Assembly (NCBI GenBank): GCA_947258885.1
Contig: CAMYKD010000014.1
Location: forward strand, 9,870 to 54,866
Reading direction: 5' to 3'
Source of the DNA: an uncultured Kiloniellales bacterium
GTDB taxonomy: Bacteria > Pseudomonadota > Alphaproteobacteria > Kiloniellales > JAKSDN01
Length of the DNA stretch: 44,997 nt
Both the position numbers and the translations under genes were made by a program. The stretch's first letter is position 1; each line of letters opens with the position of its first letter. Below the pieces are notes generated by a model. The model saw only the letters and a list, made by a program, of their open reading frames with translations. It was not told the origin of the DNA and searched no databases. This document shows, one piece after another, positions 16,137 through 25,083 of the stretch.

Positions 16137-18854
16137 GGATCCGCCAACGACCGCTATATCGCCAGCCTTGGCCCCACCGTCGACGCCATCAACGCCCTGG
16201 AACCGGACCTGGAGGCGCTGAGCGACGAGGAGCTGCGGACCCGCACGGAACAGTTCAGGCAACGCCTGGCGGCGGGCGAGACCGTCGAGGACCTGCTGGT
16301 CGAGGCCTTCGCCACGGTGCGCGAGGCGGCCAAACGGACCCTGGGCCAGCGCCACTTCGACGTCCAGCTGATCGGCGGGATGGTTCTGCATCGCGGCCAG
16401 ATCTCGGAGATGAAGACCGGCGAGGGCAAGACCCTGGTGGCGACGCTCGCCGTGTACCTAAACGCCCTGACCGGCAAGGGCGTCCACGTCGTGACGGTGA
16501 ACGACTATCTGGCCCAGCGTGACGCCGCCTGGATGGGCGAGATCTACAGCTTCCTGGGCCTGACCACTGGGTGCATCGTCCACGGCCTGACCGAGGACGA
16601 GCGCCGCCATGCCTATGGCTGCGACGTCACTTACGGGACCAACAACGAGTTCGGCTTCGACTATCTGCGCGACAACATGAAATCGCGGCTGGAGGATATG
16701 GTCCAGCGCGACTTCAACTATGCCATCGTCGACGAGGTGGACTCGATCCTGATCGACGAGGCGCGCACCCCTTTGATCATCTCGGGGCCGACCGAGGACT
16801 CCTCCGAGCTCTACACGAAGGTCGACCGGTTGATTCCGCAGCTCGAAGAGGAGCACTACGAGAAGGACGAGAAGCAGCGAGCCGTCACCCTGACCGAACT
16901 GGGTGCCGAGCGGATCGAGGCGCTGTTGCAGGAAAGCGGGCTGATCACCGAGGGCTCGCTCTACGACCTGCAGAACGTCAACTTCGTGCATCACGTCAAC
17001 CAGGGGCTGCGCGCGCACAAGCTGTACCAGAGCGACACCGACTACATCGTCAAGGACGACAAGGTCGTCCTGATCGACGAGTTCACCGGCCGCATGATGG
17101 ACGGGCGGCGCCTGTCCGAGGGCCTGCACCAGGCGATCGAGGCCAAGGAAAGGGTGTCCATCCAGCAGGAGAACCAGACCCTCGCCTCGATCACGTTCCA
17201 GAACTACTTCCGGCTGTACCCCAAGCTGGCCGGCATGACCGGTACGGCCATGACCGAGGCCGAGGAATTCCTCGACATCTACGGGCTGGAAGTGATCGAC
17301 ATCCCGACCAACGTGCCGTTCGTACGGGTCGACCACGACGACGAGGTCTACCGGACGGCGGCCGAGAAGTACGACGCCATCATCGAGCTGATCGAAGAGT
17401 GCCGCGAGCGCCAGCAGCCGATGCTGGTGGGTACGGTCTCGATCGAGAAATCCGAGCACCTCTCCGCTCTGCTCAAGAAGCGCAAGGTGCCGCACAACGT
17501 GCTGAACGCGCGCTACCACGAGCAGGAGGCCCTCATCATCGCCCAGGCCGGGGCGCTCGGGGCCGTGACCATCGCGACCAACATGGCCGGCCGCGGCACG
17601 GACATTCAGCTGGGCGGCAACGTCGATATGCGCATCGCCCAGGAAGCCGCGGACATCGAGGACGAGGCCGCGCGCGCCAGGAAGATCGAGAAGATCACCG
17701 CGGAGGTCGCCGCGGCCAAGGAGGTCGTCCTGAAGGCCGGCGGGCTCTACGTCGTCGCCTCCGAGCGCCACGAGAGCCGGCGCATCGACAACCAGCTGCG
17801 CGGCCGCTCCGGACGCCAGGGCGACCCGGGCGCGTCCAAGTTCTATCTGTCGCTCGAAGACGATCTGATGCGCATCTTCGGCTCCGAGCGGATGGACGGC
17901 ATGCTCCAGAAGCTCGGCCTGCAGGACGGCGAGGCGATCATCCACCCCTGGATCAACAAGGCCCTCGAGAAGGCCCAGCAGAAGGTGGAGGCGCGGAACT
18001 TCGAGCAGCGCAAGTACGTGCTCAAATACGACGACGTGATGAACGACCAGCGCAAGGTCGTCTACGAGCAGCGCAAGGACCTGATGCGCGGCGAGGACGT
18101 ACACGATACCGTGGTCGAGATGCGCCAGCAGACCATCGAGGACACGGTGGACCGCTGCATCCCCGAGAAGGCCTATGCCGAGCAGTGGGACGTCACCGGC
18201 CTGCACGAGGAATGCCTGCGCCTGCTCGCGCTCGACCTGCCGGTCGCCGACTGGGCCAAGGAGGAAGGCATCGCCGACCAGGAGATCCGCGAGCGGATCG
18301 TGAGCGCCTCGGACAAGAAGATGGCGGCCAAGGTGGCCAACTACGGCCCCGAGGTCATGCGCATGGCGGAAAAGCAGCTCCTGCTCATGGTGCTCGACAA
18401 GCAGTGGAAGGACCATCTGCTGTCGCTCGACCATTTGCGCCAGGGCATCATCTGGCGCGGGCTGGCCCAGCGCGACCCGCTGATCGAGTACAAGCGCGAG
18501 GCCTTCGAGCTGTTCGAGGCCATGCTGGCCCAGATGCGCGCGGAGACGACGGCGCTGCTGTCCCACATGGAGATCCGCGCCGTCCAGCCGGAGGAGATAG
18601 CGCCCCGGGGCCTGCCCGAGAACCTGCGCGAGACCCGCCAGGATCCCGCCTTGGCTGGCGACGGCGCGCCGGCCAAGGGCAACGGCGCCGACGAAACCCC
18701 GATGCCGCCGCCCAAGGCCGCACCCTTCGTGCGCCGGGCCGCGGCCCAGATCGACCCCAACGACGCCTCGACCTGGGGCAAGGTGCCGCGCAACGCCCCC
18801 TGTCCCTGCGCCTCCGGGCGCAAGTACAAGCACTGCCACGGCAAGATGGCCTGA
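16107..18854 (+). CDS. secA: Preprotein translocase ATPase SecA
   Basis: Drives Sec-dependent export through SecYEG. From ATG 16107 it has 915 residues and the usual N-terminus ([16 protein letters not shown]). Seen in order are Walker [14 protein letters not shown], the [19 protein letters not shown] segment, Walker [29 protein letters not shown], the second helicase domain with [14 protein letters not shown] and [11 protein letters not shown], and the C-terminal zinc/SecB-binding tail [14 protein letters not shown]. An in-frame ATG at 16047 with its own GAGG site would add 20 residues. It converges with the ThDP-enzyme gene after 40 bp. Confidence 0.98.
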   Translation: MLGALAKRVFGSANDRYIASLGPTVDAINALEPDLEALSDEELRTRTEQFRQRLAAGETVEDLLVEAFATVREAAKRTLGQRHFDVQLIGGMVLHRGQISEMKTGEGKTLVATLAVYLNALTGKGVHVVTVNDYLAQRDAAWMGEIYSFLGLTTGCIVHGLTEDERRHAYGCDVTYGTNNEFGFDYLRDNMKSRLEDMVQRDFNYAIVDEVDSILIDEARTPLIISGPTEDSSELYTKVDRLIPQLEEEHYEKDEKQRAVTLTELGAERIEALLQESGLITEGSLYDLQNVNFVHHVNQGLRAHKLYQSDTDYIVKDDKVVLIDEFTGRMMDGRRLSEGLHQAIEAKERVSIQQENQTLASITFQNYFRLYPKLAGMTGTAMTEAEEFLDIYGLEVIDIPTNVPFVRVDHDDEVYRTAAEKYDAIIELIEECRERQQPMLVGTVSIEKSEHLSALLKKRKVPHNVLNARYHEQEALIIAQAGALGAVTIATNMAGRGTDIQLGGNVDMRIAQEAADIEDEAARARKIEKITAEVAAAKEVVLKAGGLYVVASERHESRRIDNQLRGRSGRQGDPGASKFYLSLEDDLMRIFGSERMDGMLQKLGLQDGEAIIHPWINKALEKAQQKVEARNFEQRKYVLKYDDVMNDQRKVVYEQRKDLMRGEDVHDTVVEMRQQTIEDTVDRCIPEKAYAEQWDVTGLHEECLRLLALDLPVADWAKEEGIADQEIRERIVSASDKKMAAKVANYGPEVMRMAEKQLLLMVLDKQWKDHLLSLDHLRQGIIWRGLAQRDPLIEYKREAFELFEAMLAQMRAETTALLSHMEIRAVQPEEIAPRGLPENLRETRQDPALAGDGAPAKGNGADETPMPPPKAAPFVRRAAAQIDPNDASTWGKVPRNAPCPCASGRKYKHCHGKMA

Positions 18855-18894
18855 ACGGCCGCGCGGATCCTGGAACCGGGGCCCAGAACCGTCC

Positions 18895-20508
18895 CTAAAA
18901 CCGTCCGTCGTAGGCCCGAGGGCCGATCTCCGCCGCGATCAGGGTGAAACGCTCGCTGGCCGCCAGGCCGGCCTGCAGCGCCTCGACCAGGGCGGCGCGG
19001 TCGTGCACCGTGACGCCGCCGCCGCCGAGCGCCCGGGCGACCGCGGGAAAATCCGTGGCGCCGAAATCCACTCCCCGGTTGGGCAGGCCGCGGTCGCGCT
19101 GCTTCAGCTCGATCAGCGCCAGCGACGAGTCGACGAAGACCACGATGACCAGCGGCAGCTTCAGGTCGCGCAGCGTGGCCAGCTCGCCCAGCACCATCTC
19201 CAGACCGGCATCCCCGGTGAAGGCGACGACGGGCCGCTCGGGCGCCGCGAGCTTGGCGCCGATCCCGAGCGGCAGGCCGCAGCCCATGGTGCCGAAGCTG
19301 GTCGACTGCAGCAGGCTGCGCGGCCGCCGGCAGCGCCAGACCTGGCTCAGCAGGATCCGGTGGGCGCCGGTGTCGACCGTGGCGATGGCGTCCTCCGGCA
19401 AGAGCCGCTGCACCTCGTCGACGACGGCCGCCGGCCCCCAGGCCTCGTCGGCCGGAAACGCCTCGTCGAGCGCTCTCCGGGTCTCGGCAGGCGCGCCGTT
19501 CGACCAGGTGTCGACCGGCGCGAGGCCTGTGGCCAGCACCTCGAGACCGGCCGCGATGTCGCCGAAGAAGCCCAGGCGGGTGCGGTGTACCCCGTGGTGG
19601 TTCGGCGCGGCCGAGAACTCGATGACCGGGACCGTCTCCGGGTCCCAGGGCTCGCACCAGCCGTCGCGCATCTCCACCGGATCGTAGCCCGCCAGCAGGA
19701 TCAGGTCCGCGGTCCCGATCAGCGGCATCAGGTGCCGGTCGGCGAGCGGCGAAAGGCCCGCGCCGCCCAGCGCCAGCGGGTCGGTCTCCGGCAAGACTCC
19801 TTTCGCCTTGTAGGTGGTGATCACGGGTATCGAGAAGTCCCGCGCCAGCTTGGCGACGGCCGCTTCGGCCCCCTGCGCCAAGACCTCGAGACCGGCGATC
19901 AGCAGGGGCCGGCGGGCCTCGGCGAGCGCCCGGCGCGCGGCCTCCAGGTCCGCGCCGGGGGCCGGGGCCGCGGCCGCGCCGCGCCGCGCCCCGGGGGGCG
20001 CCGGCTCGGGCTGCTCCCGGCCGGCGAGGCCGATCGGCAGGTCGAGATGGACGGGCCCGGGCCGGCCCTCCAGGGCGATCGCCAGGGCCTTGTCGACCTG
20101 GCGCGCCACGGCGCCGTCGCTCAGCAGGAAGCTCGCCTTGGTGATCGGCTTCAGGACCGCGCCGTGGTCGAAGACCTGATGGGTGTATCCCGCGGCCTTC
20201 GCCGGATCGACGCAGCCGGTGATGAAGACCAGCGGCACCCGGTCCTGCTCGGCGTTGGCGACGACGTTGACCGCGTTGGACGCGCCCGGTCCCAGCGTCG
20301 CGAGCAGGACGCCCGGCGCGCCGGTCACGTGGTAGGTCCCCTCGGCCATGAAGCCGCCGGCGTTCTCCTGCTTGCAGAGCTCGAAGCGGAGGCCGGCCTC
20401 GACCAGCGCGTCCATGGCCGTCAGCACCTCGCCGCCGGGGATGCCGAAGGCGTGGCGGCAGCCGGCCTCGAACAGTCGCCGGGCGACGATCTGGGCGGCG
20501 TTCGCCAT
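18895..20508 (-). CDS. Thiamine diphosphate-dependent enzyme, acetolactate-synthase-like
   Basis: A 537-residue three-domain ThDP enzyme: PYR domain 1-170 with catalytic Glu48 (CKQENAGGFMAEG), a central Rossmann-like domain at about 190-320, and a PP domain at about 360-530. The cofactor motif is altered: GDA replaces GDG, and the later NN pair is replaced by VDSS (FVDSSLALIELKQ). The Asp can still bind Mg, as in some decarboxylase-like members, so activity is plausible but the substrate is not acetolactate synthase's by default. There is no small regulatory subunit nearby. It lies 4 bp downstream of an acyl-CoA dehydrogenase gene on the same strand, so the two probably act on one pathway, perhaps on acyl-CoA or 2-oxo acids. 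Confidence 0.88.
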   Translation of the reverse strand: MANAAQIVARRLFEAGCRHAFGIPGGEVLTAMDALVEAGLRFELCKQENAGGFMAEGTYHVTGAPGVLLATLGPGASNAVNVVANAEQDRVPLVFITGCVDPAKAAGYTHQVFDHGAVLKPITKASFLLSDGAVARQVDKALAIALEGRPGPVHLDLPIGLAGREQPEPAPPGARRGAAAAPAPGADLEAARRALAEARRPLLIAGLEVLAQGAEAAVAKLARDFSIPVITTYKAKGVLPETDPLALGGAGLSPLADRHLMPLIGTADLILLAGYDPVEMRDGWCEPWDPETVPVIEFSAAPNHHGVHRTRLGFFGDIAAGLEVLATGLAPVDTWSNGAPAETRRALDEAFPADEAWGPAAVVDEVQRLLPEDAIATVDTGAHRILLSQVWRCRRPRSLLQSTSFGTMGCGLPLGIGAKLAAPERPVVAFTGDAGLEMVLGELATLRDLKLPLVIVVFVDSSLALIELKQRDRGLPNRGVDFGATDFPAVARALGGGGVTVHDRAALVEALQAGLAASERFTLIAAEIGPRAYDGRF

Positions 20509-20512
20509 CGTC

Positions 20513-21718
20513 CTACTCGCCCGTCCGGGTGAGGTTGAGATAGCCGTCGCGGGTCTGCGGCAGCTTGCGCCCGAGGAGCCGCGAGGCGACCACGGTGCGC
20601 AGGATCTGCGCCGTGCCGCCGCCGATCGTGAACATGCGCGCGTCGCGCGCCATGCGCTCCAGCGGATTGTTGCGCGAATATCCGGCGGCGCCGAAGACCT
20701 GCAGCGCGTCGTTGGTGACCTTGATCGCCGCCTCGGAGGCGAAGATCTTGGCCTGGGCGGCCTCGGTGACGTCGGGAAAACCGTCCGCGCCGGACACGGC
20801 GGCGGCCTTGTGGACCAGCGCCCGGGCGGCGGCCAGCTGGGTCGACATGTCCGCGAGCATCCACTGCAGGCCCTGGAACTCGCAGATCGGCCGGCCGAAC
20901 TGCTCGCGCCGTCCGCTGTAGGCGAGCGCCAGCTCGTAGGCGCCCGCCGCCAGGCCGAGCGCCACCGTGGCGGCGCCGATCCGCTGGCCGTTGTAGGCGG
21001 TCATCAGGCGGGCAAAGCCGCGCCTGAGGCCCTCGGACGGCATCAGCAGCCGGTCCTCGGGCAACTCCAGGTTCTCGATCAGGATCTCCGTTTCGGGAAT
21101 GCCGCGCAGGCCCATGGTCGGCTCGCGCCGGCCGACTACGAGCCCCGGGGCCTCGTCCTTCAGCGCGATGAACCCGCCGATGCCCTGCTCGACGCCGTCG
21201 TGGAAGACCCGGGCGAAGATCAGGTGCAGCTTCGATACCCCGCCGCCGGTGATCCAGTGCTTGCGGCCGTTCAGGAAATAACCGCCGTCGCTTCGGTCGG
21301 CCCGAGTCGTCATCTCGGTCGCCGCGCTGCCGGCCCCCGGCTCGGTGATGCAGATCGCCGGCTTGTCGCCGTCGAGTGCCAGGCCGGCGGCCAGGCGCTT
21401 CTGCGCCTCGGTGCCGTAGGCCAGGATAGCGCCCAGCGCGCCCATGTTGGTTTCGACCGCGATCCGGGCGGTGACGCCGCAGGCCTTGGCCAGCTCCTCG
21501 ATCACCAGGACCGCCTCCAGGTAGCCGAGGCCCTGGCCGCCGTAAGCCCGCGGGATCGTCATGCCGAGGAAGCCGGCGTCCTTGAGCGCCGCGACGTTGT
21601 CCCAGGGGTACTCTTCCGATCGGTCGATTCCGGCGGCGCGCGGCGCGATCACGTCCTCGGCGAGCCGCCGCGCGCGCGCCTGCAGATCGCGTTGCGCCTC
21701 GGTCGGTTCAAAGCTCAT
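20513..21718 (-). CDS. Acyl-CoA dehydrogenase family protein
   Basis: A 401-residue FAD-dependent dehydrogenase that oxidises an acyl-CoA to the enoyl-CoA, passing electrons to ETF. The N-terminal helical domain leads to YGGQGLGYLEAVLVIEELAK. The middle domain has AICITEPGAGSAATEM (FAD/substrate contact) and GGYFLNGRKHWITGGG. The C-terminal domain has RREQFGRPICEFQGLQWMLADM and QVFGAAGYSRNNPLERMARD, ending with IGGGTAQILR. The catalytic Glu position cannot be fixed confidently by eye. It is followed 4 bp later by the ThDP enzyme gene, and accA lies upstream at 21810 on the same strand with a 91-bp gap. Confidence 0.93.
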   Translation of the reverse strand: MSFEPTEAQRDLQARARRLAEDVIAPRAAGIDRSEEYPWDNVAALKDAGFLGMTIPRAYGGQGLGYLEAVLVIEELAKACGVTARIAVETNMGALGAILAYGTEAQKRLAAGLALDGDKPAICITEPGAGSAATEMTTRADRSDGGYFLNGRKHWITGGGVSKLHLIFARVFHDGVEQGIGGFIALKDEAPGLVVGRREPTMGLRGIPETEILIENLELPEDRLLMPSEGLRRGFARLMTAYNGQRIGAATVALGLAAGAYELALAYSGRREQFGRPICEFQGLQWMLADMSTQLAAARALVHKAAAVSGADGFPDVTEAAQAKIFASEAAIKVTNDALQVFGAAGYSRNNPLERMARDARMFTIGGGTAQILRTVVASRLLGRKLPQTRDGYLNLTRTGE

Positions 21719-21809
21719 GTCCTTCCCCTCCGTCGCCGCCCGGCAGTCCTCCGGCGTCGAGGGGACTCTAGCAGGTATCGCGGTGCAGAAAAGCGCCGAG
21801 GAGATGCTG

Positions 21810-22763
21810 TCAGGCGAGGCCCTTCTGGCCCATGGCCAGGAACTTCTCGCGGCGCTTGGTGCGCAGGTGGGGGCCGGCCGGTAGCAGCTCGAGCAGCGCC
21901 TGCTCCAGCTTGTCGCCCACGGCCTCTATCGTGACCTTGCCGTCGCGATGGGCGCCGCCCAGGGGCTCGGGCACGACATCGTCGACGACGCCCAGCTTGA
22001 CCAGGTCCTGCGCGGTCAGCTTGAGCGCCTCGGCCGCCTGCTCGCTGTAGTCCCGGCTGCGCCACAGGATCGAGGCGCAGCCCTCGGGCGAGATCACCGA
22101 GTAGACCGAATGCTCGAGCATGACGACACGGTCGCCGGCCGCCAGCGCGATGGCGCCGCCAGAGCCGCCCTCGCCGATGATGGCCGAGATCAGCGGCACC
22201 TCGATCCTGAGACAGGTCTCGATGCAGGACGCGATGGCCTCGGCCTGGCCGCGCTCCTCGGCGCCGATGCCCGGATAGGCGCCCGGAGTGTCGACCAGCG
22301 TGATCACCGGCAGGCGAAAGCGGTCGGCCATCTTCATCAAGCGCTGGACCTTGCGGTAGCCCTCGGGCCGGGCCATGCCGAAGTTGTGCGCCACGCGGCC
22401 CGAGGTGTCGCCGCCCTTCTCGTGGCCCAGCACCATGGCCGTATAGCCCCGGAAGCGCCCGATGCCGCCGACGATCGCCCGGTCTTCGGCGAAGCTGCGG
22501 TCGCCGGCCAGCGGCGTGAAATCCTCGATCAGCGCGCTCGCGTATTCGCTGAAATGCGGCCGGTCGGCGTGGCGCGCCACCTGGGTCTTCTGCCAGGCGC
22601 TCAGCTTGGCATAGGTCTGCCGCAACAGCCGCTCGGCCTTGGTCTGCAGCCGACCGACCTCCTCGGCGATGTTGATGTCGCCGTCGTCGGAAAGGTGGCG
22701 CAGCTCCTCGATCTTGCCTTCCAGATCGGCGATCGGCTTCTCGAAATCCAGGTAGTTCTGCAT
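21810..22763 (-). CDS. accA: Acetyl-CoA carboxylase carboxyltransferase subunit alpha
   Basis: Forms malonyl-CoA with AccB, AccC and AccD at the start of fatty-acid synthesis. The 317-residue protein has the standard N-terminus [20 protein letters not shown] and the crotonase-fold carboxyltransferase core ([26 protein letters not shown] in parts, [46 protein letters not shown]). Start ATG is at 22763. It is divergent from the TPP-riboswitch gene thiY with 302 bp between the two starts. The neighbouring ThDP enzyme and acyl-CoA dehydrogenase may share its transcript. Confidence 0.98.
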   Translation of the reverse strand: MQNYLDFEKPIADLEGKIEELRHLSDDGDINIAEEVGRLQTKAERLLRQTYAKLSAWQKTQVARHADRPHFSEYASALIEDFTPLAGDRSFAEDRAIVGGIGRFRGYTAMVLGHEKGGDTSGRVAHNFGMARPEGYRKVQRLMKMADRFRLPVITLVDTPGAYPGIGAEERGQAEAIASCIETCLRIEVPLISAIIGEGGSGGAIALAAGDRVVMLEHSVYSVISPEGCASILWRSRDYSEQAAEALKLTAQDLVKLGVVDDVVPEPLGGAHRDGKVTIEAVGDKLEQALLELLPAGPHLRTKRREKFLAMGQKGLA

Positions 22764-22806
22764 GGCGGGTTCTCTAACACAGGGGGGCTGCCTAGGCGAA
22801 CCGATT

Positions 22807-22815
22807 CATGGTTAA
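22807..22815 (-). promoter_or_regulatory. TTAACCATG half-site upstream of accA
   Basis: On the minus strand, TTAACCATG lies about 45 bp upstream of the accA start. TTAACCAT resembles CtrA/CcrM-associated half-sites in alphaproteobacteria. A single half-site is weak evidence and is listed only as a candidate. Confidence 0.2.
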
Positions 22816-22862
22816 GGAACAGTAAAGTCCGCCGCAGAAACGGAAGTTTTCCGCTCACCAGC

Positions 22863-22891
22863 TTGACAGGGGCACCGGGCTCGCCCATGCT
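22863..22891 (+). promoter_or_regulatory. Candidate promoter for the TPP-riboswitch transcript
   Basis: TTGACA at 22863-22868 is a perfect -35. After a 17-base spacer, CATGCT at 22886-22891 is a moderate -10 (3 of 6). The predicted start near 22898 falls exactly at the first base of the riboswitch aptamer, which supports the assignment. Confidence 0.55.
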
Positions 22892-22898
22892 CCGCGGC

Positions 22899-22990
22899 GT
22901 TCCTAGGGGAGCCCTCGCGGGCTGAGAGACCGTCGGTCAACGGCGGTGACCCTTCGAACCTGATCCGGGTCATGCCGGCGCAGGGAACGG
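22899..22990 (+). promoter_or_regulatory. TPP (THI-element) riboswitch
   Basis: A thiamine diphosphate-binding aptamer. The diagnostic blocks are present: GGGGAGCC and GGGCTGAGAG (CTGAGA at 22922-22927) near the 5' side, and CCTTCGAACCTGATCCGGGT followed by CATGCCGGCG and CAGGGAAC on the 3' side. GTTCCT (22899-22904) can pair with the AGGGAAC end (22982-22988) to form P1. It controls the thiY gene 75 bp downstream, presumably turning it off when thiamine is plentiful. Confidence 0.95.
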
Positions 22991-23013
22991 AACCTTCCTT
23001 GGTCCCCCGCCCA

Positions 23014-23060
23014 GAGCCGCCTGCCCCGGATCGTTGGATCCGTCGGCCACGAGGAGGCTC
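23014..23060 (+). promoter_or_regulatory. Possible Shine-Dalgarno-sequestering hairpin of the riboswitch
   Basis: GAGCCGCCT (23014-23022) is complementary to AGGAGGCTC (23052-23060) with one mismatch. The second arm contains the thiY ribosome-binding site AGGAGG. A second stem, GGATC-GTTG-GATCC, at 23028-23041 closes the loop. This looks like a translational expression platform: if formed, it would hide the ribosome-binding site. How the aptamer would switch it is not evident from the sequence alone. Confidence 0.5.
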
Positions 23061-23065
23061 GCTCA

Positions 23066-24025
23066 ATGTCCCGATTCCCGTTTTTCACAGCGACCGCCGC
23101 CGCCCTGGCGCTCGGCTTCGCCCTCATGGCCGCGGCGGCCCCGGCCAAGGCCGAGAAGCTCACCGTCATGCTCGACTGGTTCATCAACCCGGACCACGGC
23201 CCCCTGGTCGTCGCCCTGGAGAAGGGCTTCTTCGCCGAGGCCGGCCTGGAGGTCGAGCTGATCGAGCCGGCCGACCCCAACGACCCGCCAAAGATGGTCG
23301 CCGCCGGCAAGGCGCCGCTCGCCGTCTCGTACCAGCCGCAGCTGCACATGCAGGCCGCCGCCGGCCTGCCGCTGACCCGGATCGGCACCCTGGTCGCGAC
23401 GCCGCTCAACACCCTGCTGGCGCTGGACGGCGGCCCGGTCAAGACGATCGCGGACCTGAAGGGGCGCAAGGTCGGCTTCTCGGTCGGAGGCTTCGAGGAC
23501 GCGGCCCTGAAGGCCATGCTGGCCCCGGCCGGCCTCGGTCTCGACGACATCACACTGGTCAACGTCAACTTCTCGCTGAGCCCCTCGCTTCTGTCCGGCC
23601 AGGTCGACGCGGTGATCGGCGCCTTCCGCAATTTCGAGCTCAACCAGCTGGCCATCGAGGGGCGCAAGGGCCGGGCCTTCTTTGTCGAGGAGCACGGCGT
23701 GCCGCCCTACGACGAGCTGATCCTCGTCGCCAACTCCGCGCGGCTCGACGACAAGCGCCTGAAGCCCTTCCTGAAAGGCATCGAGCGCGGCGTGCAGTTC
23801 CTGGTCAACCACCCGGATGAGGCCTGGCGGCTCTTCGCCGGGCACAAGAAGGGCCTGGACGACGAGCTCAACCGGCGTGCCTGGCGCGACACCCTGCCGC
23901 GCTTCGCGCTCCGGCCCGCCGCCCTCGACCGCGGCCGCTACGAGGCCTTCGCCGGCTTCCTGCTGAAGCAGGGCGTGATCGACAAGACCCCGCCGGTCGA
24001 GAGCTACGCGGTGGAGCTGCCGTAA
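23066..24025 (+). CDS. thiY: ThiY-type ABC transporter substrate-binding protein (thiamine precursor)
   Basis: A 319-residue periplasmic binding protein. The signal peptide spans about residues 1-29 (ending AAPAKA). The mature protein begins EKLTVMLDWFINPDHGPLVVA, typical of the NMT1/THI5-like family that binds pyrimidine precursors of thiamine. FEDAALKAM and SLSPSLLSGQVDAVIGAF also fit. The CCCFC motif of yeast THI5 is absent, so it is a binding protein rather than a synthase. It lies 75 bp below a TPP riboswitch with the ribosome-binding site GAGGAGG. The ABC permease and ATPase (ThiX, ThiZ) are not adjacent; the next gene is convergent, 9 bp away. Confidence 0.9.
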   Translation: MSRFPFFTATAAALALGFALMAAAAPAKAEKLTVMLDWFINPDHGPLVVALEKGFFAEAGLEVELIEPADPNDPPKMVAAGKAPLAVSYQPQLHMQAAAGLPLTRIGTLVATPLNTLLALDGGPVKTIADLKGRKVGFSVGGFEDAALKAMLAPAGLGLDDITLVNVNFSLSPSLLSGQVDAVIGAFRNFELNQLAIEGRKGRAFFVEEHGVPPYDELILVANSARLDDKRLKPFLKGIERGVQFLVNHPDEAWRLFAGHKKGLDDELNRRAWRDTLPRFALRPAALDRGRYEAFAGFLLKQGVIDKTPPVESYAVELP

Positions 24026-24034
24026 GGGCGGCCG

Positions 24035-25015
24035 TCAGCCCGCCGCGGCGATCTGCTCGGCCTTCTTGACCAGCACCTCGGCCTGCTTGATCGAGGCGAT
24101 GTCGATCAGGCGGCCGTCCAGCGCGACCGCGCCCTTGCCCTCCTTCTGGGCCTGCTCCATGGCCTCGAGGATGCGCTTGGCCTTGGTCACCTCGGCCTCC
24201 GAGGGGCTGTTGACCTCGTTGGCGAGCGCGATCTGGCTCGGGTGGATCGCCCACTTGCCCTCGCAGCCCAGCACCGCGGCGCGGTTGGCCTGGGCGACGA
24301 AGCCGTCGGGGTCGGAGAAGTCGCCGAAGGGGCCGTCGATCGGCCGGAGCCCGGTGGCCCGGCAGGCCACCACCATGCGCGCCACGGCGTAGTGCCACAT
24401 GTCGCCCCAGTGGTAGTCGCGCGGCTTGTCGCCGTCCTTGTCGGTCAGCACGCCGTAAAGGGCGTTCGGGCCGCCGATCACCGTGGTCCGCGCCTTGGTC
24501 GAGGCGGCATAGTCGGCGACGCCGAAGTGGAGGCTCTCGTTGCGCTTCGAGGCCCGGGCGATCTCGTCGACGTTGGCCATGCCGAGCGCCGTCTCGATGA
24601 TGTGCTCGAAGCCGATGCGCTTGTCCCGGCCCTTGGCGTCCTCGATCTGGGTCACCAGCATGTCGACCGCATAGACGTCGGCGGCGGTGCCGACCTTGGG
24701 GATCATGATCAGGTCGAGGCGCCCACCAGTCTGCTCGAGCACGTCGACCACGTCGCGGTACATGTAGTGGGTGTCGAGGCCGTTGATCCGGAGCGACAGG
24801 GTCTTGCTGCCCCAGTCGATGTCGTTGACCGCCTCGATAACGTTCTTGCGGGCCTGTTCCTTGTCGTCGGGCGCGACCGCGTCCTCGAGGTCGAGGAACA
24901 CCACGTCGGCGGCCGAGGCCGCGGCTTTTTCGAACAGTTTCGGATTGCTGCCCGGCACCGCGAGTTCGCTCCGGTTCAGGCGCGCCGGCGCCTGCTCGAC
25001 GATGGTAAAGCTCAT
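24035..25015 (-). CDS. mcl: L-malyl-CoA/beta-methylmalyl-CoA lyase (HpcH/HpaI, CitE-like)
   Basis: A 326-residue Mg-dependent lyase. The N-terminal NRSELAVPGSNPKLFEKAA and VVFLDLEDAVAPDDKEQAR (acidic Mg site) are characteristic, as are TLSLRINGLDTHYMYRDVVD, LIMIPKVGTAADVYAVD and IETALGM. A further C-terminal block has GKWAIHPSQIALANEVNSPS. Malyl-CoA lyase cleaves malyl-CoA to acetyl-CoA and glyoxylate, or beta-methylmalyl-CoA to propionyl-CoA and glyoxylate, in the ethylmalonyl-CoA and related pathways. Propionyl-CoA would feed the methylmalonyl-CoA step supported by meaB and cobalamin genes in this window. Function is from family resemblance. Confidence 0.92.
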   Translation of the reverse strand: MSFTIVEQAPARLNRSELAVPGSNPKLFEKAAASAADVVFLDLEDAVAPDDKEQARKNVIEAVNDIDWGSKTLSLRINGLDTHYMYRDVVDVLEQTGGRLDLIMIPKVGTAADVYAVDMLVTQIEDAKGRDKRIGFEHIIETALGMANVDEIARASKRNESLHFGVADYAASTKARTTVIGGPNALYGVLTDKDGDKPRDYHWGDMWHYAVARMVVACRATGLRPIDGPFGDFSDPDGFVAQANRAAVLGCEGKWAIHPSQIALANEVNSPSEAEVTKAKRILEAMEQAQKEGKGAVALDGRLIDIASIKQAEVLVKKAEQIAAAG

Positions 25016-25083
25016 GGCCTCTCCCCCTGGTCCTGGTCTTTTCGGATCGTGACGCGGCTAATTGACAGGTCGGCCGGGCGGTG

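Noticed and set aside
16458-18839. 793-codon minus-strand open frame across secA
   Set aside because: It is a GC-rich codon shadow of SecA, with low-complexity His/Leu/Asp composition and no recognisable domain.
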